A stretch of DNA of 64,000 nucleotides from Bacillota bacterium. Lineage in GTDB: Bacteria > Bacillota > Clostridia > Lachnospirales > Lachnospiraceae. The position numbers and the translations under genes are program-made. The notes beneath the pieces were generated by a model. The model ran no database searches. It saw only the letters and a program-made list of their open reading frames with translations, and was not told the DNA's origin. Shown in pieces: positions 25,189-34,740 of this stretch; within the stretch, counting starts at the first letter, position 1; every line of letters starts with the position of its first letter. The stretch is taken from NCBI GenBank assembly GCA_023418475.1, contig JAEZZO010000052.1, forward strand, positions 62,001-126,000, given 5' to 3'.

Positions 25189-27027
25189 ATGAAAAAGTGT
25201 AAGGAAATGTTGGCTTCGCCATATTTTATTATCATTCTATTTGTTTTTAAAATGATGGTTTATTATTCACTCATTAATGTAAATAGAATGGAAGTTGTGT
25301 TAATTATTGTGAGTCTTATTGTATGGGCGACAATTTTTGTTTGTTTTGGGAGATCACGGTTAAAAAGAAAACGTTTTGTTTTTCTCACCGTATATTTCTT
25401 ATTTAGTCTACTGATGTTTTCAGATACGATGTACTTTAATTACTATAATCAAACGGTTTCCATAAGACAATTATGGCAGGCGAAAAGTGTAACAGCAGTA
25501 CCAAGAAGTTTTATTTCTACATTAATTCCGGCCAGCTTCCTGCTGTTTGTGGATATTCCATTTGCTTATCTTAATTTTAAGAAATATGCGACAAGGGAAA
25601 ATATTCAGAAATGGCTGCCGTGGCGAAAATTTAAATATATTATTTATGTATTGACGGCCTTTATTATTACCCTTGTAATTAATCCGTTCCACTCAGCTGC
25701 ATTTGAACGGGTTAACAGTATGGAGTTCTTTACCAATCATGTAAGTGATGTTTACGAGACGATTTCTGAGAATTTCACAAAGGGCGATATGGATAAAAAA
25801 GAGATTCTTAAGGTTCTGGATGAGGATACGCCTAAGGCAGAAGCATCTATCTATCATGGAATCGGTAAAGGCAAAAACTTGGTCGTTATTCAAATGGAGG
25901 CATTTCAGAATTTCCTTCTGGGCGCAACCTATGAGGGTCAGGAAATAACGCCAAACTTAAATAAATTGATGAAACAGGATACCCTTTATTACGATCATTA
26001 TTTCTCAAACATCGGTAAAGGGAATACAGCAGATGCTGAGTTCTCGAGTCTAAATAGTCTGTATCCGGTAATTGATGGGGAATGCTACCGGCTTTATCAG
26101 GACAATACTTTTAACGGACTTCCCTGGCTGATGCGGGATAATGGTTATTATTCCTTTGCTGTTCATGGATTTCGAGGTGAATTTTGGAATAGGGAAAAAA
26201 TTTATCCGAATTTAGGCTTTCAGGATTTTGTCAGTATGGAAGATTTAAACCAGGATGAAATCATTGGATTAGGCATATCGGATAAATCAATGTTTCAACA
26301 GCTGTTACCAATTTTGCAGAAGCAGACAGCACCATATTTTAGTTTTGTTATTACGCTCACGAACCACCATCCGTTTATATTACCCGAGGAATACAGAACG
26401 CTAAATCTTACGGAAAAGGATCGAGACACCAAATTCGGAGATTATCTTGAAACTGCACGTTACACGGATGAAGCAATCGGCCAGTTTGTGGATGAACTGA
26501 AGGCCGCAGGAATGTATGACAACACGGTAATTGCATTATATGGTGACCATCATGGAATGAATTGCGGCATGGAGGATATCCGTTATCGAATGAGTGATTT
26601 CCTTGGAAGAATTTACGATTATGATGAGATGCTTAATATACCGTTAATTATTCACGTTCCGGGAAGCGGTGTAGAGAAGACAATTAGTACAACAGGCGGA
26701 CAGATAGACTTTATGCCGACAATCGCTAATATAATGGGATTGTCCTATAATAATACCTTTGTAATGGGGCAGGATTTAACAAATGCAAAAGAGGGCTTCG
26801 TAGCCTTTACTTCTTATTTATTTGAAGGTTCTTTCGCAACGAACGATATTCTTTTTCAAATATCGAGGGAAGGCATTTTTGAAGGAAGCAGAGCATGGAA
26901 GATTGGAACAAATCAACAGGTGGATGCGGCAAAATATAGAGCGGAATATGATAAGGCGCTGCTCTTGAAGAAAACCTCAAAAGAAATATTAGATCAAAAT
27001 TTAATTGCGAACTATATCATGCATTAG
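25189..27027 (+). CDS. LTA synthase-family sulfatase-fold membrane enzyme
   Basis: 612 residues from ATG 25189 (GGGGGATG upstream). Five N-terminal TM segments (within ~1-175), then an extracellular alkaline-phosphatase-like domain. Metal/nucleophile residues: Glu in VIQMEAFQNF, Thr280 in KGNTADAEFSSLNSLYP, and YGDHHGMN. FAVHGFRGEFWNREKIYPNLGFQDF is the LtaS substrate region. It transfers glycerol-phosphate from phosphatidylglycerol to build lipoteichoic acid or a related polymer. Monocistronic, with a strong terminator. Confidence 0.93.
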   Translation: MKKCKEMLASPYFIIILFVFKMMVYYSLINVNRMEVVLIIVSLIVWATIFVCFGRSRLKRKRFVFLTVYFLFSLLMFSDTMYFNYYNQTVSIRQLWQAKSVTAVPRSFISTLIPASFLLFVDIPFAYLNFKKYATRENIQKWLPWRKFKYIIYVLTAFIITLVINPFHSAAFERVNSMEFFTNHVSDVYETISENFTKGDMDKKEILKVLDEDTPKAEASIYHGIGKGKNLVVIQMEAFQNFLLGATYEGQEITPNLNKLMKQDTLYYDHYFSNIGKGNTADAEFSSLNSLYPVIDGECYRLYQDNTFNGLPWLMRDNGYYSFAVHGFRGEFWNREKIYPNLGFQDFVSMEDLNQDEIIGLGISDKSMFQQLLPILQKQTAPYFSFVITLTNHHPFILPEEYRTLNLTEKDRDTKFGDYLETARYTDEAIGQFVDELKAAGMYDNTVIALYGDHHGMNCGMEDIRYRMSDFLGRIYDYDEMLNIPLIIHVPGSGVEKTISTTGGQIDFMPTIANIMGLSYNNTFVMGQDLTNAKEGFVAFTSYLFEGSFATNDILFQISREGIFEGSRAWKIGTNQQVDAAKYRAEYDKALLLKKTSKEILDQNLIANYIMH

Positions 27028-27033
27028 CAAAAT

Positions 27034-27077
27034 AAAACAAAAGAGACCGGATAGAAATATCCGGTCTCTTTTGTTTT
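27034..27077 (+). terminator. Strong terminator with GAAA loop
   Basis: 20-bp perfect stem AAAACAAAAGAGACCGGATA with its complement around GAAA; the 3' arm itself is T-rich. Confidence 0.85.
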
Positions 27078-27293
27078 GTTTCTGGCAATTTGCTTAGTTT
27101 ATTGAATTTTAGGATATCCTGATAGAGTATTACAGGTATTACTTGCGGATTTAATTATTTCTATTATAATAATAAGTGTCAATGGCGGTATCTCCCTACA
27201 ATTACAGACATGAATTCTGCGGTTGGGAAAGCAAATACAGCACTACTTGTTTACTATAATAAAACTGGCTGAAGTATAATCGGGGTGAAGAAT

Positions 27294-28496
27294 ATGGAAC
27301 AGAAAAGTTTTGATTTTAGTAAGGAATACGGTATCGTTTTAGAAGGTGGCGGGGCAAAAGGAGCTTATCAGATTGGCGTATGGAAGGCGCTTATGGAATA
27401 TGGAGTAAAAATAAAAGCCATAGCAGGTGTCTCTGTGGGTGCGCTAAATGGAGCATTAATTTGCATGGGAGATTACGACAGGGCAGTAAATCTGTGGAGT
27501 AATATCAGCTATTCGAGTATTATGAATGTGGATGATGATGAAATGGACAAGCTGATGAATCGTAATTTTAAAGATATAAACTTTCAGACAGTAGGACAGC
27601 GGAGCAAAAAATTACTGTCGAGCGGAGGAATCGATGTTACACCTTTGAAACAATTGATGGAAGAAGTTGTAGATGAGAAAAAAATCAAGGAATCTGAAAT
27701 AGAGTTTATCATCGGAACTTTTAATCTCAGCAACATGAAGGAAATCGAGATAACAGCCAAAGAAACGGAAGATGGATGTCTGAAGGATTATCTGATGGCA
27801 AGTGCAAGCTTTCCATTATTTAAGAGTGAGAAGTTTAATGGCAAAACATATATCGATGGTGGTGTTGCCAATAATGTACCGATAGATATGCTGATCAACA
27901 GAGGTTATGAAGATATTATAGTGATCCGAATTTTCGGGGTTGGTATGGAAAAGAAAATCAAGATACCCGAGAACGTAAATATCGTATCAATTGCACCGAA
28001 AACGCAATTATGCAATATTTTAGAATTTAATCCGAAAAAAGCAGTCAGGAATATATCGCTGGGATATTTTGATACAGTTCGCATCCTTATGCCGCTTGCG
28101 GGAAATGAATATTATATTGATTCGCTAAGAAATGAAAGAGATTATCTGAGCTCGTTAATCGCTTTACCCGAGGAACAGCTGAAAGAAATATTGATTACCG
28201 GCTGGCAGGATACTGTGGCGGCCGGATACTCAATCACCAAAAAATGTGTCGAAGACATTTTTCCGAAGCTAGCAATCTTACTGAAATTGGATAGAAACTG
28301 GAATTATACTAATCTTTATTATGGAATTCTGGAATATTGTGCAAGAAGATTGCGAATTGCGAAATATAGAATTTATACGGAGCAGGAATTCTGTTCCTTG
28401 CTATATAAGATGATGATGGCGCAGCATCAGGAGGAAGAGAATACTGATTTTATCATGGAATATGCCCTTGCAATTATATCTAACATTTTAGCTTGA
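27294..28496 (+). CDS. Patatin-like phospholipase
   Basis: 400 residues from ATG 27294 (GGGGTG upstream; an in-frame GTG at 27285 is part of the SD region). The oxyanion-hole glycine motif is GGGAKGAY, the nucleophile motif GVSVG (GxSxG) and the catalytic Asp is in DGGVANN: all elements of an active serine/aspartate dyad. The C-terminal ~150 residues are helical and unassigned. Cytoplasmic lipid acyl hydrolase of unknown substrate. Its stop codon lies within the next gene's promoter. Confidence 0.92.
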   Translation: MEQKSFDFSKEYGIVLEGGGAKGAYQIGVWKALMEYGVKIKAIAGVSVGALNGALICMGDYDRAVNLWSNISYSSIMNVDDDEMDKLMNRNFKDINFQTVGQRSKKLLSSGGIDVTPLKQLMEEVVDEKKIKESEIEFIIGTFNLSNMKEIEITAKETEDGCLKDYLMASASFPLFKSEKFNGKTYIDGGVANNVPIDMLINRGYEDIIVIRIFGVGMEKKIKIPENVNIVSIAPKTQLCNILEFNPKKAVRNISLGYFDTVRILMPLAGNEYYIDSLRNERDYLSSLIALPEEQLKEILITGWQDTVAAGYSITKKCVEDIFPKLAILLKLDRNWNYTNLYYGILEYCARRLRIAKYRIYTEQEFCSLLYKMMMAQHQEEENTDFIMEYALAIISNILA

Positions 28497-28521
28497 CAAT
28501 TTTGTAAATATGGAATAATGT
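28493..28521 (+). promoter_or_regulatory. Promoter of argF, overlapping the patatin stop codon
   Basis: TTGACA (28493-28498), 17-base spacer, TAATGT (28516-28521). Confidence 0.6.
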
Positions 28522-28645
28522 ATAAATAAACACATTCACAGTATAAATATTAATTTGCGCAGCTGGGATATATTTACAAAAAACAAAAAGTATAAATATG
28601 TTTTTCCGTTCGTATTTGTACTGTTTGAAGGCAAGACGGAGGTTC

Positions 28646-28723
28646 GTGTGAAAAACATATTTTCACACCGCGATATGTGCGCTGCACAAATCGCTAGACT
28701 TTGGAAAGGGCATGGTTATTAAG
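28646..28723 (+). repeat. Leader cassette copy B1 (type B) ahead of argF
   Basis: GTGTGAAAA/TTTTCACAC hairpin (28646-28668), then GCGATATGTGC/GCACAAATCGC hairpin (28670-28694, one mismatch), then GGAAAGGG SD (28703-28710) and a spacer GCATGGTTATTAAG ending at the ATG. The 3' part is nearly identical to that before the D,D-carboxypeptidase at 56092-56112. Confidence 0.75.
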
Positions 28724-29665
28724 ATGAATTTAAAAGGAAGAAGCTTTTTAACATTAAAGGATTATACACCGGAGGAAATTGAATATTTACTGGAGCTTGC
28801 GGCAGACTTAAAGAAAAAAAAGAAACTAGGGATTACAGGAAATAGTTTAAAGGGTAAGAATATCGCATTAATTTTTGAAAAACCCTCTACAAGAACACGC
28901 TGTGCGTTCACGGTTGGTTGCATTGATGAGGGGGGACATCCGGAATATCTCGGGAAGAATGATATTCAGCTGGGACATAAGGAAAGCGTAGAGGATACGG
29001 CAAGAGTACTGGGCCGAATGTTTGACGGAATTGAATTCCGTGGATTTTCGCAGGAAACTGTAGAAAAACTTGCAAAATATAGTGGAGTCCCGGTATGGAA
29101 TGGCTTAACGGATGCAGATCATCCGACGCAGATTCTGGCAGACTTCTTGACAATAAAGGAACAGTTTGGTAAGCTGAAAGGACTGAAGCTTGCATTTGTT
29201 GGAGATGGCCGCAATAATATGGCGAACAGCTTAATGATTGGCTCGTCTAAAATGGGGGTTGATTTCACAATTCTGGCACCGAAGGCTCTATGGCCTGAGA
29301 CAGAGCTGGTTAATAAGTGCGAAGAGTATGCAAAGGCTTCCGGCTGCAAGATTACGATCTCTGATTCTCTGGATGCAGTAGAAGGAGCGGATGCTGTATA
29401 TACCGATGTATGGTGCTCCATGGGAGAGGAAGACCTGGCTGCAGAGCGTATTACGCTGCTAAAGCCATACCAGGTAAATGTTGACCTGATGGCTCGTACC
29501 GGCAAGAAGGAAACCATTTTCTTGCACTGTCTGCCGGCTGTGAAAGGGAAAGAGGTTACGGAAGAGGTATTTGAACAATTCGCAGAGGTTGTGTTTGATG
29601 AGGCAGAAAACAGAATGCATACAATTAAAGCTGTTATGGTAGCAACTTTGGGAAACGAAAAATAA
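28724..29665 (+). CDS. argF: Ornithine carbamoyltransferase
   Basis: 313 residues. Carbamoyl-phosphate site FEKPSTRTRCAF (STRTR), DHPTQILADFLT, and the ornithine/catalytic HCLPAVKG are all present. Makes citrulline from ornithine and carbamoyl phosphate. ATG 28724 is chosen over the in-frame ATG at 28712: the equivalent of 28712 reads ATA in the sister leader before 56113, and 28712 is only 1 base from the SD. No other arginine genes are nearby; a catabolic or putrescine-type enzyme is less likely. Confidence 0.93.
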   Translation: MNLKGRSFLTLKDYTPEEIEYLLELAADLKKKKKLGITGNSLKGKNIALIFEKPSTRTRCAFTVGCIDEGGHPEYLGKNDIQLGHKESVEDTARVLGRMFDGIEFRGFSQETVEKLAKYSGVPVWNGLTDADHPTQILADFLTIKEQFGKLKGLKLAFVGDGRNNMANSLMIGSSKMGVDFTILAPKALWPETELVNKCEEYAKASGCKITISDSLDAVEGADAVYTDVWCSMGEEDLAAERITLLKPYQVNVDLMARTGKKETIFLHCLPAVKGKEVTEEVFEQFAEVVFDEAENRMHTIKAVMVATLGNEK

Positions 29666-29708
29666 ACTTCCAGAAACTAGTAATATTCGGAAGAAAAATA
29701 AGACTAAG

Positions 29709-29741
29709 CTTCCTACAGCTGCTATTTTGTCAGCGAGGAAG
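29709..29741 (+). promoter_or_regulatory. Hairpin that hides the SD of the next gene
   Basis: CTTCCT (29709-29714) pairs with AGGAAG (29736-29741), which is the only good SD, 8 bases before the ATG at 29750. Inner bases CAGCTG/CAGCG can extend the stem. Translation may depend on opening this hairpin. Confidence 0.45.
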
Positions 29742-29749
29742 GTTAGGTT

Positions 29750-30037
29750 ATGAATAGATGGAAAAAGCTATTAGAGGAATTTTCATTAAAAAGTGATCTA
29801 ATGATAACTTTAATGGGAATTGCTCTAATTGTTTCGTTATTTTTTATTTATAAGGATCCGGTGAATGGGAACGCTATATTAGTGGCTGCTATGTCAGGCG
29901 GAGGCATTAATCTTATCAATGGATTTAAATTAGTAAAAGATCCGAAGAAAAAAACGACAGGTTATTCTTATCTGATGATGGGAATTATTGTAATATTATT
30001 GGGATATGTTCTAAAAAGCATTATTTCAAACAAGTAG
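29750..30037 (+). CDS. Small membrane protein of unknown function
   Basis: 95 residues with three hydrophobic segments (about 18-35, 40-58 and 73-90) joined by short charged loops (FKLVKDPKKKTTG). No family recognised. It sits between argF and the DUF6145 gene in the same direction. Codon use and SD support a real gene. Confidence 0.7.
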   Translation: MNRWKKLLEEFSLKSDLMITLMGIALIVSLFFIYKDPVNGNAILVAAMSGGGINLINGFKLVKDPKKKTTGYSYLMMGIIVILLGYVLKSIISNK

Positions 30038-30133
30038 CAGCCTATCGGATAATTGCAGAAGTAATCGTCATTTTTTTATAACCGTGTTACCAGTAATTGC
30101 CTGATGAATATTATGAAAAAAGGAGCTTGGTTT

Positions 30134-30475
30134 ATGTATCAGGAAAATGTGGTTTTATGTGCAAGCAATGCTTATCACAAAAAATTCTGGCTGAATGATG
30201 ATTTTAAAATGCTGCCTGAACAGATCAGACAAGAATTAAAAATCATGTGTGTATTGTTTACGGAAGAGGTAGGTGGTATTTTATCCCTGGAATTTGAAGA
30301 GGATGGAACACTAATATTTCAGGTAAATGCAGACGAAGGAGATTATTACTATGATGATATAGGAAGTGTACTGAAAGTGAAGCAGCTGCAAAGAGAAAAA
30401 GGCGAGCTTTTGGAAGCACTTGAACTCTATTATAAGGTGTTTTTTCTTGGGGAGGATGCGACAGATCTGCTATAG
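30134..30475 (+). CDS. DUF6145 family protein
   Basis: 113 residues from ATG 30134 (AAAAAAGGAG 8 bases upstream). MYQENVVLCASNAYHKKFWLND and LPEQIRQELKIMCVLFTEEVGGILSLEFEEDG match a small acidic cytoplasmic family that I know only from Lachnospiraceae and relatives. Function unknown. It is immediately upstream of coaX. Confidence 0.75.
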   Translation: MYQENVVLCASNAYHKKFWLNDDFKMLPEQIRQELKIMCVLFTEEVGGILSLEFEEDGTLIFQVNADEGDYYYDDIGSVLKVKQLQREKGELLEALELYYKVFFLGEDATDLL

Positions 30476-30499
30476 AACACTAATCTTTTGATACTTTAT

Positions 30500-30524
30500 A
30501 AGCAGCGCGGAAATGGAGAAAATT
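30500..30524 (+). repeat. Leader cassette remnant A4 ahead of coaX
   Basis: GCAGCGCGGAAATGGAGAAAATT matches the 3' end of the type A cassettes (GCAGCGCAGAAATGGGGTAAATT at 21009-21030) and ends at the ATG. The upstream hairpins are absent. The dusB start (31350) has a still shorter match, AATGGAGTAAATT. Confidence 0.55.
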
Positions 30525-31298
30525 ATGTTATTAGTAATAGACGTTGGAAATACAAATATAACTCTGGGTGTATTTGAGGAAGTTAATTTAAAAGCAAGCT
30601 TTCGCTTAACAACCGGTACAGCCAGGACTTCGGATGAATACGGATTGTTAATCTGTAATCTATTGGAGGCAAGGAAAATCAGAAAAGATGAGATTACAGC
30701 AGTAACAATTGCTTCTGTCGTTCCTAAAATCATGTATTCTCTGAACTCGGGCATCATTAAATACTTATCGATTACACCTCATATAGTCGGAATCGGTACA
30801 AAAACAGGAATAAAGATAACAAGCATTAATCCGAAGGAAATCGGTGCAGACAGAGTGGTCGATGCGGTAGCCGCATATGAAATTTATGGTGGTCCGGTAC
30901 TTGTTATTGATTTTGGTACAGCAATTACTTATGATCTTATAACCGCAGATGGTACCTTTGCGGCAGCGGTTACATGCCCGGGATTAAAAATAGCAGCAAA
31001 TGCGCTTTGGAATGATACGGCAAAGCTCCCGGAAATCGAAATTGCAATGCCGGATACCATATTAGCAAAGGACACGGTCACCAGTATGCAGGCAGGCCTT
31101 GTATTTGGCTGTATCGGACAAACGGAATACATTGTTAAGAGAATGCTTAAGGAAGCAGGGATTGATACCTGCAGGGTAATCGCAACCGGAGGACTAGGTA
31201 AAATAATCTCAGAAGCAACAGATTCAATTGAGATTTATGATGTAAACCTGACGCTAAAAGGCTTAAAAATTATTACCGACAAAAATAGAAATCGATAA
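30525..31298 (+). CDS. coaX: Type III pantothenate kinase
   Basis: 257 residues from ATG 30525. Phosphate-binding DVGNTN at the N-terminus, IGADRVVDAVAA and VIDFGTAITYDLI are the CoaX signatures of the ASKHA fold. First step of coenzyme A synthesis; this type is insensitive to CoA feedback. The in-frame ATG four codons earlier lies within the SD region and is rejected. Followed at 51 bases by dusB. Confidence 0.95.
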   Translation: MLLVIDVGNTNITLGVFEEVNLKASFRLTTGTARTSDEYGLLICNLLEARKIRKDEITAVTIASVVPKIMYSLNSGIIKYLSITPHIVGIGTKTGIKITSINPKEIGADRVVDAVAAYEIYGGPVLVIDFGTAITYDLITADGTFAAAVTCPGLKIAANALWNDTAKLPEIEIAMPDTILAKDTVTSMQAGLVFGCIGQTEYIVKRMLKEAGIDTCRVIATGGLGKIISEATDSIEIYDVNLTLKGLKIITDKNRNR

Positions 31299-31349
31299 AT
31301 TATATTATATGAGATACCGTTTGGCGGCTTGATACGAATGGAGTAAATT

Positions 31350-32324
31350 ATGAGCGTTAATATAGGAAATGTTAAATTGAAGGGGAATTTAATATTGGGA
31401 CCAATGGCAGGTGTTACCGACCTGCCATTTCGCTTATTGTGCAAGGAAAAAGGTGCTGATCTGGTTTATACGGAAATGGTCAGTGCAAAAGGGGTGCAGT
31501 ATAACAATAAGAATACAGAGAATTTAATCAGAATTTCACAAGAGGAACGTCCGGTTGCACTGCAGCTGTTTGGCGCCGATCCGGAAATACTTAAAAGTAC
31601 AGCAAAAAGACTTGAAAATCGTGACTTTGATATCCTTGACATTAATATGGGGTGCCCTGTGCCGAAGGTAGTAAATAACCAGGAGGGTTCCGCTTTAATG
31701 AAAAATCCGGAGCTGATTGGAAGAATTATAGAGAATATTGTCCGTGATTATAGTAAGCCTGTCACAGTTAAGATCAGAAGCGGTTTTCAATCCGATTGTA
31801 TCAATGCGGTAGAAATTGCGAAAATAGCACAGGAGAGCGGTGCGTCCGCCGTCGCTGTACATGCAAGAACCAGAGAACAATTTTATAGTGGCAGCGCGGA
31901 TTGGGAGATTATCAAAAAGGTTAAGCAGGCACTTTCCATACCGGTAATCGGAAGCGGTGATGTATTTACACCGGAGGATGCGAAAAGAATGCTGGTGCAG
32001 ACAAATTGTGATGCTATCATGCTAGCCAGAGGTACGAGAGGAAATCCGTGGCTGTTTACACAGATCAAAATGTATCTGGAACAGGGTATTCTTCTGCAAA
32101 AACCGGATTTTAACGAAGTAAGTGATATGATAATACGACATGCGAAACTTTCTGTAGAATTTAAGGGAGAATTTATCGGTATCCGTGAAATGCGAAAACA
32201 TGTTGCCTGGTATACAACCGGCTATCCCGGTTCTGCAAAGCTTCGAAATACAGTAAACGAAATTGAAAGTCTGGAAGACCTTTATAAATTACTGGAGAAT
32301 TACAAGAGCCTGATTGAAAAATGA
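31350..32324 (+). CDS. dusB: tRNA-dihydrouridine synthase
   Basis: 324 residues. GPMAGVTDLPFR, the catalytic cysteine in NMGCPVPKVVNNQEGSALM, and FMN-binding segments VKIRSGF, AVHARTREQFYSG and GSGDVFTPEDA are present. Reduces uridines in the tRNA D-loop using FMN and NAD(P)H. DusB-type is chosen from the NxGCP context and overall length. Confidence 0.93.
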   Translation: MSVNIGNVKLKGNLILGPMAGVTDLPFRLLCKEKGADLVYTEMVSAKGVQYNNKNTENLIRISQEERPVALQLFGADPEILKSTAKRLENRDFDILDINMGCPVPKVVNNQEGSALMKNPELIGRIIENIVRDYSKPVTVKIRSGFQSDCINAVEIAKIAQESGASAVAVHARTREQFYSGSADWEIIKKVKQALSIPVIGSGDVFTPEDAKRMLVQTNCDAIMLARGTRGNPWLFTQIKMYLEQGILLQKPDFNEVSDMIIRHAKLSVEFKGEFIGIREMRKHVAWYTTGYPGSAKLRNTVNEIESLEDLYKLLENYKSLIEK

Positions 32325-32395
32325 CCAAAAAAAGTATCATGGCAGGAACGTCTCTATATAATAGTTACAAATTTAAATATTTCCTCTAAAAATCA

Positions 32396-32424
32396 TTGCT
32401 TTTTCTGAATTTAAGTTATAGTAT
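32396..32424 (+). promoter_or_regulatory. Promoter of asd
   Basis: TTGCTT (32396-32401), 17-base spacer, TAGTAT (32419-32424). Confidence 0.45.
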
Positions 32425-32478
32425 ATTTACAGAAAAGACAGATGTATGCCATACAAGAACAAAGATGGAGGAATAGTA

Positions 32479-33561
32479 ATGAGTAAATTAAAAGTAGGTA
32501 TCCTTGGAGGAACCGGAATGGTTGGACAGCGTTTCATTTCTCTTTTGGAAAACCATCCATGGTTTGAAGTTACAGTAGTAGCGGCTAGTCCGAGAAGTGC
32601 TGGAAAGACATATGAAGAAGCAGTAGGTAACCGTTGGAAGATGACTACACGGATGCCGGAAAATGTGAAAAAACTTATTGTAAAAAATGTAAACGAAGTA
32701 GAAGAAGTCAGCAAGGATGTTGATTTTGTCTTTAGTGCGGTAGATATGACAAAAGATGAGATAAAAGTAATAGAAGAAGCATATGCAAAAGCAGAGACAC
32801 CCGTTGTATCCAATAACAGTGCTCACAGATGGACACCGGATGTTCCTATGGTAGTTCCGGAACTTAATCCGGAGCATCTTGCGGTGATTGAGGCACAGAA
32901 AAAGCGTCTCGGAACAAAGCGGGGCTTTATTGTAGTAAAGCCAAATTGTTCAATTCAAAGCTATACACCGGCACTTCACGCCTTAAGACAATTCGGACCT
33001 ACTCTGGTAGTTGCCACAACCTATCAAGCAATTTCCGGTGCAGGTAAGAATTTTGTTGACTGGCCCGAGATGGTGGATAATGTTATCCCATATATCGGAG
33101 GAGAAGAAGAGAAGAGTGAGCAGGAGCCTTTACGGATCTGGGGTAAGGTAGTGGACGGACAGATCGTGAAAGCAGATTCTCCTGTTATCACGACACAATG
33201 TATCCGTGTACCCGTAACAGACGGTCATACAGCTGCAGTATTTGTAAACTTTGAAAAAAAACCTACTAAGGAAGAAATCCTAAAGGCATGGGCAGAATTT
33301 AAAGGTCTTCCGCAGGAGCTTGAGCTTCCGAGTGCACCGAAACAATTTATCAAGTATTTTGAGGAGGATAACCGTCCCCAGGCTAAGCTAGACCGTGATT
33401 ATGAGAATGGTATGGGAGTATGCTTTGGCAGATTGCGTGAAGATAAGGTGTTTGACTATAAATTTGTAGGTCTGTCCCATAATACATTACGTGGTGCTGC
33501 AGGCGGCGGAGTTCTGACCGCAGAGCTTTTAAAAGCACAGGGATATATTACAGCAAAATAA
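32479..33561 (+). CDS. asd: Aspartate-semialdehyde dehydrogenase (archaeal/fungal-like type)
   Basis: 360 residues from ATG 32479 (GGAGG upstream). NADP-binding GGTGMVGQRF at the N-terminus and catalytic Cys157 in KPNCSIQSYTP. The wording around the active site and FEEDNRPQAKLDRD place it in the archaeal/fungal-like Asd subgroup (TIGR00978 type) common in Clostridia rather than the enterobacterial form. Makes aspartate semialdehyde for lysine, threonine and methionine. Monocistronic. Confidence 0.95.
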   Translation: MSKLKVGILGGTGMVGQRFISLLENHPWFEVTVVAASPRSAGKTYEEAVGNRWKMTTRMPENVKKLIVKNVNEVEEVSKDVDFVFSAVDMTKDEIKVIEEAYAKAETPVVSNNSAHRWTPDVPMVVPELNPEHLAVIEAQKKRLGTKRGFIVVKPNCSIQSYTPALHALRQFGPTLVVATTYQAISGAGKNFVDWPEMVDNVIPYIGGEEEKSEQEPLRIWGKVVDGQIVKADSPVITTQCIRVPVTDGHTAAVFVNFEKKPTKEEILKAWAEFKGLPQELELPSAPKQFIKYFEEDNRPQAKLDRDYENGMGVCFGRLREDKVFDYKFVGLSHNTLRGAAGGGVLTAELLKAQGYITAK

Positions 33562-33674
33562 TAAAACCTTAGAGAATAGAAAATAAAAATGATAGAGAAT
33601 ATAAGCAACAGAGCTTAAACAATAGAAATGAAAAGATACAAACAAAAATAATACAAAAGAATGATGACGATAAA

Positions 33675-33712
33675 AAAACAGGCAGTCTGCTAAAACAAAC
33701 TGCCTGTTTTTT
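33675..33712 (+). terminator. Terminator after asd
   Basis: AAAACAGGCAGT/ACTGCCTGTTTT with a T-rich 3' arm; the A-rich 5' arm means that it can also work for the convergent minus-strand gene. Confidence 0.8.
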
Positions 33713-33757
33713 ATCTATTAGTTTTTTAAATTAAGAAAGGTTTTATTTTTATACAAA

Positions 33758-34462
33758 TTATTTTTCATGAAACAGATAACGGATAAATTTAATTGTAGTA
33801 GCCTCATGGGGTGAATTAGCTAATATACCAAGGACATAAGGCTCAGAATTATTTGTTATCCCCTTAAATAATTTTGTGTCAGTCAGATATACGCCGTAAT
33901 CGCTCTTATCTTTGTCATCCTCCGTATCTGTAATATAGAATTTGTCAGTCATGGAGCTGTAAATATCAGTAGGAAGCTGATCAGATAGCTTGCTGAAATA
34001 TCCGTAATAGGCATAATCATGAAATACAGATTCCGGTGCTATGATGACATCAACTTCTTTGGCGGCCACATAGGTTGCGAGAGCCTGTTTCACATTCATG
34101 GCATATGAATCGTCGGTACCGAACATAAAATTTGTATTAAATTCGATAGATTCCCTTTTCGGGTTGAGCTGCAGCTGCTTCATGAAATTATCTTCGTATT
34201 CATTCAGAACATTTTCACTGATGGGATTGTCAATAATAGCAGCATAAAATTGCGTTGTGGGCCTGGGATTTAATAACATATGGACAATGTAAATAAGGAA
34301 TGCAATACCTGCAACAATTGCTATTGCATGAAATTTGTAATACTCACATAGATAAGAAATTTTTCCTTTGAAAGACATCTCCCGCAGCTTTTCTTTTTCG
34401 GTCTGCTTTGCTTTGGGATGATATATCTGTGCATCATCATCCAGTCTTGTTTGTGTTGGCAT
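33758..34462 (-). CDS. Single-pass membrane protein of unknown function
   Basis: 234 residues. A charged cytoplasmic N-terminus (~1-45), one TM segment (IAIVAGIAFLIYIVHMLL, ~47-65), then an alpha/beta extracytoplasmic domain of ~165 residues with YAAIIDNPISENVLNEYEDNF and a DVIIAPESVFHDYAYYGYFSKLSD stretch. The latter resembles a periplasmic-binding-protein lobe, but no family assignment is secure. GCGAGG precedes the ATG. Confidence 0.65.
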   Translation of the reverse strand: MPTQTRLDDDAQIYHPKAKQTEKEKLREMSFKGKISYLCEYYKFHAIAIVAGIAFLIYIVHMLLNPRPTTQFYAAIIDNPISENVLNEYEDNFMKQLQLNPKRESIEFNTNFMFGTDDSYAMNVKQALATYVAAKEVDVIIAPESVFHDYAYYGYFSKLSDQLPTDIYSSMTDKFYITDTEDDKDKSDYGVYLTDTKLFKGITNNSEPYVLGILANSPHEATTIKFIRYLFHEK

Positions 34463-34740
34463 TTTTAAAACCTCGCTTTGTTTATCAAGTTTCTCATTAT
34501 TCTCGCTAATTATTTATATATTAGTCTATCACAATCACACCCTAAAAAAAAGAAATTAAATATAAAATATCTCTAAAACAATCATAAGTAAAGAACTCAT
34601 AGGTAAAGAAAAAAGGTATCAATAAATTATAATAGGACAGAAAATTATAGATTAAGGATATATTAATAAATTCTCTTCTGTTTCTAAGTTTGTTATTATT
34701 AATACGTAAGAAAAAATCATCTTATAGGGAGGAAAATTTT

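Noticed and set aside
28712..28723. ATG 28712 as the argF start
   Set aside because: It is 1 base from the SD, and the sister leader before 56113 has ATA at this position.
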